Source of the DNA: Sandaracinobacteroides hominis
GTDB lineage: Bacteria; Pseudomonadota; Alphaproteobacteria; Sphingomonadales; Sphingomonadaceae
Assembly: GCF_016464365.1 (NCBI RefSeq)
Contig: NZ_JADCUC010000004.1
Location: 338,237-402,236, forward strand
DNA length: 64,000 bases
Reading direction: 5' to 3'
Part shown: piece by piece, positions 55,701-62,100 of the stretch
Position numbering within the stretch: position 1 is the stretch's first letter
How the letters are laid out: every line of letters begins with the position of its first letter
Made by a program: the position numbers and the translations under genes
Notes under the pieces: model-generated
Databases searched by the model: none
What the model was told of the DNA's origin: nothing
What the model saw: only the letters and a program-made list of their open reading frames with translations

Positions 55701-58278
55701 AATCGTCGTGGTGGGCGACCAGAAGCAGTTGCCGCCGTCCTCCTTCTTCGACAGACTCGCGGCCAATGACGATGCCGACGAAGATGAGCCCGAGCTGCTG
55801 GCGGGCGCCGCAAAGGTGGCCGCCATGGAGAGTGTGCTGACGCTATGCGAGGCGCGCGGTCTCGGCTCCCGCATGCTTGAGTGGCATTATCGCTCCCGCG
55901 ATCCTTCGCTGATCAAGGTTTCGAACCGCGAATTCTACGACGACGGCCTGATCCTGCCGCCATCGCCGCTCCAAGCCGACCCGGAGTTCGGCCTCTGCTT
56001 CACGCAGGTCGCGGGCGTCTACGATAAGGGCGGCAAGCGCGACAACCGCAAGGAGGGGGAAGCGATTGTTGCTCGCGTCTCCACCCGGCGCACGGAAATC
56101 CTCGAGGCTCTTGCGAAGGGCGACCGCGGAAGCCCGCGCGAACGGGAACTGGCGGCCCTCGCGACCCGGCAGGCCAAGAATCCGGAGTTCAGCCCGGAGC
56201 AGCGGCAGGCGCAATGGCTGGAGACGGCGGAGCGCGTCGGGTTCGACGGCCGCGATCTGATCGCCAGCGCCATTGCCCGAAATGCACAGCAGCAAACCAT
56301 CTGGTCGAAGGCATTGGAAAGTGCGCGCGGGATCGGAGAGCGAGGCTTGGCGATCGCTTCCGCCATGGGCCTGACCCCGCGCGACGGCGATCCGTTGGTG
56401 CCGGAACGGTTGGGCCGGCTTGACCCTCGCGCCTTTGCCGCAGCGCAGGCGGTCGCAGCCGCCGCGCGCGACCTGGGCGAGCGGGAAGCGGCGTTCGATC
56501 GGAGTGATCTCATCCGAGCTGCCCTCGAACGTGGCGGGCCAGTGACCGTGGCGGATGTAGAAGCACGCATTGCGCACCTGGCCGGGCGCGGGCTGCTGTT
56601 GGGCGGTGAGCGGCTCATGACTACCGAGTCCGCGCTGGCGCTGGAACACCGGGTAGTCGCGCTGGCGCACGACGGGCGCGATGCTGTTTCACCGCTGGCG
56701 ATGGGTGTTGAGACCGCGCCGCGCCTGCAGCAGGCGGCGCGCGATCTGGCCCTACGTCGGCTCAACCCGGGGCAGGAGCAGGCGGGGGTGGATATCCTGC
56801 AGTCCACCGACCGCGTGATATTGGTGCAGGGAGGTGCTGGCGTCGGAAAATCCGCCGCACTGATGCCGGTCGCGCATCTGCTGAAGGCGGAAGGGCGAAG
56901 CGTGTTCGCACTGGCCCATGCCGGTCGCACCGCGCGGGATTTTGGTGCGAGGTTGGATGCTCCAGCCTCCACGGTGGATAGCTTCCTTGGCCGGTTCGGA
57001 CGCGTGCTCGATGGCTCTGCAAGCACCGAGCAGATGGCCAGAGCTCGCGATACGCTGTCCGGTTCGGTCATCATGGTCGACGAGGCCTCGCAGATCGGCA
57101 GCGAGCGCCTTGCCCGGCTGATCGATCTGTCCAACCGGATGGGGGTTGCACGGTTGATCCTGGCCGGCGACGTGAAGCAGTTGCCAGCCATTGAGGCGGG
57201 CAAGCCGTTCGAGCTGTTGCAGACGCATGCAGTATCCACCTCTACCATCACCGAGAACCTGCGTGCCCGCTCGCCGCAGATGCAGGCGCTAAACGCCGCG
57301 CTGGAGAACGCGGATATGGCGCGGGCGTTCGAGGTGCTGAAACCCGACACCCGTGAAGTACCGTTCACCAAGGGGCCGGAGACAGCCGCGAGGCTGTGGG
57401 CGGGTCTGTCGACAGATGAGCGGGCCGGAACACTGTTGCTCGCGTCTGGCCGGGCTATGCGAACGGCAGCCAATGTGGCGGTCCAGCAAGAACGCATCGC
57501 GCGTGGGGAACTGACGGGGCAAGGCCAGCGGTTCGACACGCTCGACCGCGTGACCATCACGAAGGAGGGAGCCCGGCAGATGAAGGGCTATCAGCCGGGC
57601 CGGATCGTCGAGTTCCGCACCAGCCTGCCGAGCCAAAGGTTCGCGCGCGGGGATCGCGGCGAGGTGCGTGGGGCGGACGATGGCAAGGTCCAGCTCCGCA
57701 TGGCCGATGGAACCGTTCGCCCGTTCCAGCCCGACCGGCTGCCGCGCAACCTTGCCCATGATGCGGTCTCGATCTTCGAGCCGAAGGCCATCACCCTGTT
57801 CGAGGGCGACCGTATCCGCTGGACCGACAATGACCGCGAGCGTGGATTGCTGAACGGCGATATCGCGAACATCGAGAAGCTGGACCGGAACATGGCGTCC
57901 ATTCGCACCGCCAATGGCGACCGCCATACTCTTGCCAGCACCGACCCCATGCTGGAGCGGCTTGATCTGGCCTATGCGGTGAACGTCCACGTCGCACAGG
58001 GCATGACCGCCACCAACGGCATCATCCTGATGAGCGAACGGGAGAAGATGCTGAACTCCACCCGCTCGTTCCTCGTTGCTATCACCCGGATCGCCGAACA
58101 TGCGACGCTGGTGGTCGACAGTGCCAGAGGGCTGGAGCGATCGGTGGCCGGCAACGCTGGTGACAAGACTTCGGCAATCGAGGTGGCCAACAGCTCTGTC
58201 GTCCGGAAACCACCAGAGCGTGATATAACGCTCGAACCCGCAGCTGCCCGAACGATTGAGCGGGATATCGGGCGCTAG
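52789..58278 (+). CDS. In-frame chimera: DUF4011/SF1 helicase front joined to rear of MobF-type relaxase helicase
   Basis: 1829 codons; start 52789 (52792 or TTG 52786 possible). Residues 1 to about 1097 are a DUF4011 protein with an SF1 helicase: Walker A GPPGTGKSQT (329-338), Walker B LLVIDEASQV (about 947), GDQKQLPPSSFF and the EWHYRSRDPSLI motif. At about residue 1098 (nt 56080) the sequence changes to STRRTEILEALAKGDRGS, continuing as the TraI/TraA C-terminal helicase: second Walker A GGAGVGKSAAL (about 1348), MVDEASQIGS, LAGDVKQLPA and VNVHVAQGMT...VAITRIAEHATL. The helicase 1 motifs V-VI, DUF3320 and Vsr-type end are lost, as is the HUH relaxase domain. See findings. Confidence 0.8.
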   Translation: MMTTVQNVGTDLSQARRGEVARLFDETRRRLVETGTRNRLVHVNRANTRGNVINVVNERSDEIHEILRGSKAMRFLALGRDESDDDEVHLVTAADEPAADRYTDVHLETRLGPDALQKKLLKIAREAQTAEEESGVNILYLALGFLTWFEDRNSGIKREAPLVLLPVELVRNPRTSTYDIRARDEDILTNLPLQQRLKEDFGIDLPEIDGEEDWKPSSYFERVEAVISSHDRWQVDRDAIQLGFFSFSKLLMYRDLDIESWPDEALADHPLTRGLLYEGFAREQPMFGPEDRLDDLLPPERIFHVVDADASQAKVVEEVRSGRNLVVQGPPGTGKSQTITNIIAAAAKDGKRVLFVAEKMAALSVVHDRLVKVGLRDICLELHSRTANKKLVLAELARTISQAAAIPQMPDSPHSLTSIRDRLNSIAEALHEPIGSTGETAFSVLGRQVRYIGMNATPPVIDAGALLKLTRTEEVALVDTIERYGELLADEGVDAPHPFEGAKNLDLQPVELARLATVLTNAKSALEELAAAVEQPMAALGLSLPVTLEMGDSLVDLLSRLEGLPQGTGSIAVCMLDASDPARLRELLHAGSEWRTEFDAQAPNFTDAAFTHPVAGLRGPLVAGCNSFFARLGGAYRSASRELAGLLRSPLPKAALDRLALVDALSNVRSKRTIWETDQAYGERILGDVWRGERSDFPLLISIAGWCDKLSHATLKVAPLAACDMAASSQITPMLRRLIEATGIARAKLDAATDFLHLDPAAVKVEKFEQAEVWSLVLRIENMAVATDRYAGWVQLARMYDRMTAAGLTDLAERMRNGSVSGPDAIVELRFARAEGLWRHALEQSPVLRELPMEKRHELVTTFGQLERERLKDNVTEILAGHLAQVPQGAQGEMGVIRSEIGKKARHLAIRRLFERAGTAIQRIKPVLLMSPISVAQYLPPNALSFDLLVIDEASQVRPEDALGAIARANQIVVVGDQKQLPPSSFFDRLAANDDADEDEPELLAGAAKVAAMESVLTLCEARGLGSRMLEWHYRSRDPSLIKVSNREFYDDGLILPPSPLQADPEFGLCFTQVAGVYDKGGKRDNRKEGEAIVARVSTRRTEILEALAKGDRGSPRERELAALATRQAKNPEFSPEQRQAQWLETAERVGFDGRDLIASAIARNAQQQTIWSKALESARGIGERGLAIASAMGLTPRDGDPLVPERLGRLDPRAFAAAQAVAAAARDLGEREAAFDRSDLIRAALERGGPVTVADVEARIAHLAGRGLLLGGERLMTTESALALEHRVVALAHDGRDAVSPLAMGVETAPRLQQAARDLALRRLNPGQEQAGVDILQSTDRVILVQGGAGVGKSAALMPVAHLLKAEGRSVFALAHAGRTARDFGARLDAPASTVDSFLGRFGRVLDGSASTEQMARARDTLSGSVIMVDEASQIGSERLARLIDLSNRMGVARLILAGDVKQLPAIEAGKPFELLQTHAVSTSTITENLRARSPQMQALNAALENADMARAFEVLKPDTREVPFTKGPETAARLWAGLSTDERAGTLLLASGRAMRTAANVAVQQERIARGELTGQGQRFDTLDRVTITKEGARQMKGYQPGRIVEFRTSLPSQRFARGDRGEVRGADDGKVQLRMADGTVRPFQPDRLPRNLAHDAVSIFEPKAITLFEGDRIRWTDNDRERGLLNGDIANIEKLDRNMASIRTANGDRHTLASTDPMLERLDLAYAVNVHVAQGMTATNGIILMSEREKMLNSTRSFLVAITRIAEHATLVVDSARGLERSVAGNAGDKTSAIEVANSSVVRKPPERDITLEPAAARTIERDIGR

Positions 58279-58350
58279 CGGCCTACCAGCAGGCCGAGAG
58301 GAGAGAGGGAGCTTCGCGGCTGATCAACATCAGTCGGAAGGAGGCTCACC

Positions 58351-58563
58351 ATGGCCGGAATGCGCAGGAAACACACGAGGCCCGGATTTCATACGATCAT
58401 CGAGGATATGGCAGAGTACGCCGATCGGCAGGCCGACGGTGCAACCCATGTCGTTTATGTCGTCCTCGATCCGGCGCAGCCTGACCCGTTGGTAGAGTTC
58501 AACCCAGCAAAGCTTGAACACGCGATCAGTCCTTTTGCTGAAGGGATCCGGAAGGCGCTTTGA
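58351..58563 (+). CDS. Small hypothetical protein behind the relaxase part
   Basis: 70 residues; a strong AAGGAGG lies before the ATG. Sequence FHTIIEDMAEYADRQADGATHVVYVVLDPAQPDPLVEFNPAKLEHAISPF gives a compact alpha/beta protein without membrane segment. No family recognised. It lies 72 bp after the relaxase-derived end and so may be an accessory gene of the conjugative donor element. Its 3' end overlaps the opposite-strand gene at 58526 by 38 bp. Confidence 0.6.
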   Translation: MAGMRRKHTRPGFHTIIEDMAEYADRQADGATHVVYVVLDPAQPDPLVEFNPAKLEHAISPFAEGIRKAL

Positions 58564-58867
58564 TTGCGACTCCTTGGGCCTGCATCTGGGACACAATCCC
58601 CTGTGCGTGTTTATTCCCGGTCGCCGCCAAGTGCGCAACGCCTGTTGCCAGAGAATCAAGCTGTTGTTCAACTCTGCCAGCCTGCTCTAACGATGTCGCT
58701 TGAGAGTCCAGAAGTCGGGCAATTTCGCCCTTGTTTTTCCAGAGTTCGACAACCCCGGCAATCTGATCCGCCGCCACTACGGTGAGGGCTATCAGGATAG
58801 TGTAATACAGCAGACGACTGGGCCTATCCGTCACTGCCACCGCCCGGTACTCCGTATCCAGTTTCAT
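58526..58867 (-). CDS. Single-TM protein with heptad-like soluble part
   Basis: 113 residues. One TM (about residues 19-38, LLYYTILIALTVVAADQIAG) followed by ELWKNKGEIARLLDSQATSLEQAGRVEQQLDSLATGVAHLAATGN, a coiled-coil-like region. No family recognised. The start overlaps the stop of the upstream gene (ATGA), so it is the last gene of the PEP-CTERM operon. Probably periplasmic side of the inner membrane. Confidence 0.65.
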   Translation of the reverse strand: MKLDTEYRAVAVTDRPSRLLYYTILIALTVVAADQIAGVVELWKNKGEIARLLDSQATSLEQAGRVEQQLDSLATGVAHLAATGNKHAQGIVSQMQAQGVAIKAPSGSLQQKD

Positions 58868-59187
58868 TGAGCGGCTCCCTGCGTTTGGGGCCCACCTGAG
58901 GTCCCGCCCTCGTTGGGGCTAATCGAAAACTGGACCCCGTTTCGGGCAAGCAGCGTTGAAATCTGTGTGTCGCCTGTCGTCGCAGCAGAGCTCGCCAGCA
59001 TCTGGATCAGGCGGTTGTTCACCTGTCCCAGCACGTTGGCTGAGGCGATCCGCTGCTGCTGTTCAGCCGCCAGCGCCCGGCTCTTTCCTACATCGTTGGC
59101 TAGATAGACGCGGGCTCCGAAGGACAGGAGAGCGACTACCGCGAGGCTGAACGCGGCAATTTCAAACGGATGCCGGCCTTCATGCAT
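58864..59187 (-). CDS. Single-TM protein, PEP-CTERM operon
   Basis: 107 codons from the ATG at 59187, overlapping the giant gene's stop by eight bases. One TM near residues 9-28 (EIAAFSLAVVALLSFGARVYLAND), then a Gln/Ala-rich helix (RALAAEQQQRIASANVLGQVNNRLIQML) and a Gly/Gln-rich tail. Layout is like that of the next gene (TM, then helix). No family recognised. Possibly the pair assists export or anchoring of the giant surface protein; that is inference from the coupling alone. Confidence 0.65.
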   Translation of the reverse strand: MHEGRHPFEIAAFSLAVVALLSFGARVYLANDVGKSRALAAEQQQRIASANVLGQVNNRLIQMLASSAATTGDTQISTLLARNGVQFSISPNEGGTSGGPQTQGAAQ

Positions 59188-62100
59188 CGAGCCTGTCCCT
59201 TTCCATTTTTCTGCGACGAACACGAATGCCCACCCCGACTGCGCCAAAGCCCATGATCATCATCAGCCAGCTCGAAGGTTCAGGAATTGCGCCCGGCGGC
59301 GGAGGCGGTGTCCCGCCAACAACTTTCGCACTCAGGAACAGCTTGGCCGTTCGCGCCTCTCCGATGTGGTCGCTGGCATTCGTTCCCAGCCCAGCGAATG
59401 TCAGTTGCCCGCTGAAAAAACCTTCCGTTGAGGTTCGGACGAAAATGGTGAACGGGTCCGAGACGTCCCCAGCCTGCAGCAGGCCGATATCAAAGGCGCT
59501 GCCGAGCGAGAAAACACCCCCCAAACCATCGCCCACCAGGCCGGACAGATCATCGGCTGGCCCGAATACCAGATTGCCCAGGCCAAAGCCTGCGAGCGAT
59601 ACGGACGAACCTTCACTGAGCGTCCCGAAATCATAGACATAACCGCCAAGGCCGGCATCATAGGTGAGTGCCGTGCCGCTGTAGGTGAAGACCGGGGCAG
59701 CATGGTTGTTGACGGTCGCCGTCACGGCCACGCTCTGCCCATCCAGTGCGAGATCGGCCAGCACCGGGTTGCGAGATACGAAGCCGAGGTCGACTACGCC
59801 GGACCACTGTCCGGCAGCCGAGCTGTCAAGCGACACTACAACCTCCCCGGATGCGCCAGCCGCGAGCGCGTCCGGCCCCGAGCCGACCGAAAAGCCTTCA
59901 GGCGCAGTGCCAACCCCCGTCACCAGCGAATCGGCGAATGCGCCGCTGGCGACGTTAGATATGGCGATCACCTTGGACGAAACCGCTTCCCCGACCCGGA
60001 CAGTCCCGAAATCCAGCGTTGTCGGCGTCACGGCGGCCTGAGCTGCCGCATAGACCTGTGCCTGAACTGTCACGGATTCGCTGCCGATTCCAAGCGCTGC
60101 AAAGCCGGACGTGCCTGTTCCATCCGAGGTGAATTCGAAACCGATCGTTCCGCTCTTCGTGCCAGCGCTGGTCGTGTCGATCGTGGCGGTGACGACCCTT
60201 GTTCCACCGGCAGCGAGCAGACCATCGACGCTGCCAAAACTTACTCCGGCGGTTTCCGTGCTGCTGGTGATTCCAAGGCCTTCCGAGTAACCGTCTGCAA
60301 TCGCTGTATTGCGCACGGTAACCGATGTGGATGTCGCGTCTCCAACACGTGCAACGATGGTGGAAGTCGGCCCGTCAACATCATGGTCGGCGAGCCGGTA
60401 GACACCACCGCCCAGAGCAACAGTCTTGGATGACAGGGGCGTGAGGCCGGCACCGCTTGTGCCTTCGCCGTTCGAGGCGAGCGCGATGGTCACACTGCCG
60501 TTTGCACCGGCTGTGCTGGTATTGATCCCGACCTGGATCGCGGTGCTGGAGGCTTGCGCATCAAGCAAGGTGAAGCTGCCGCTTGCAGTGGCACGGCCGC
60601 TGGTAGACCCAATGCTCCCGTTGAGCTTTTCCGAATAGCCATCGTCTATGGCGCTGTTGCTGACGGTGATCGTGACGGCCGCAGGGGCGGCATCGCCGAC
60701 GCGGCGGTTGCCCATATCGATTGTCATCGGCACGACCGTCGCTTCCGCAAGACGGTAGACCCCGCCCTGAACGGAGGCGGTGGCTTCAAGAAACTGCGGT
60801 GTCAGATCTACGATGCCCAGCCCGGACGTGGTGGCGCCGTTTGAGGCAAGCACCACCTGAACCTGCCCGGCCTTCGCTCCGGCCAGCGTGGTATCGAGCG
60901 TTACGATGAGCGAATAGCTGTTGACGCCACCCGCTGCGAGATTGGTGACGGACCCGGATCCGCTGAACCCGCCTGAGACGGTTCCGAAGCTGGCGTTCAA
61001 CCCTTCCTGAAAGGCTGCCGAAACCCCGCCGATCAGCAGGTTGGAGACCGAAATCGTCCGCGTCTGGACCGTTCCCTGCTGAACATTGCCGAAATCGAGA
61101 TCGGCCAGAAGGGTTGGATTGGCCAGTGCAAAGACGCCACCCGTCAGGGTGACGCTACCGTTGCCCAGCGATTCCGTCGCGAGCCCTGATGTGCCGCTGC
61201 CATTGGTGGCGAAGCTGAAGCTCGCGGTTCCGCTCTTGGCACCGGCTGTTGCGGTGTTCAGCGTCGCCACGATCATGGAACTGCTGCCCGCCGCGAGATT
61301 GCTGACCGCGCCGCTGCCGCCAAAGTTTCCGGAAATCGCGGCCGCCGCGTCCAGTCCTTCCTGATAACCCGCCGGCACGCCGCCGACGAGACTGTTGGTC
61401 AGCTGGATGCTGGTGGAGACCACATCGCCGATCCGGTGGTTGCCGACATGGATGCTTGCGGGCAGCGTGGGGTTGGCAGCCGCAAACACGCTGCCCTGAA
61501 TCGTTACGCTCTGACTGGAGAGCGCCTGTTGGCCGAGGCCGCTGGTTCCCTCTCCATCGGTTGCAAGGGCAAAGCTGACCGAGCCGGATTTCGCGCCCGC
61601 CTGCGTAGTGGAAAGGCCGACCGTGGCGTTACCGGCGGCGCCTGCCGCAATCACGCCGACGCTGTGGCTGCCAGCAGTCGCTGCGCCGGAAGCGGTGGCG
61701 CCCATCACTCGCAGTCCTTCGCTGAAGCCGTCGTTTAGCGCGATGTTGCCGATGGAAACGGTGCTCGTCGGGGTGCTCCCCATCCGCACATTGCCGAAGT
61801 TGATCGTTGTCGGCGACAGCGAAGCCTCGGCGGCGCGGAACACCGCACCCGAAAGGGAGATGGTCTGGTTCGCGACATTGGCGAAATTGTTCGCAACCAG
61901 GATGGATTGCCCAGAGAGGCTGCCGGCCGAACCCACGTAGGTCACGTTGAACGTGGATGTGCCGCCCGCGAGGATGGCGAAACTCTGCCCGCCGTCCACC
62001 GCAACGCCGGGCGCATTCAGCCCCTGCACCGCACCGCGCAACATGGTCTGTGTGCCGGTGTTGGTGATGGTGATCGTCACCGTCTTGCTCTCGCCGGCCC

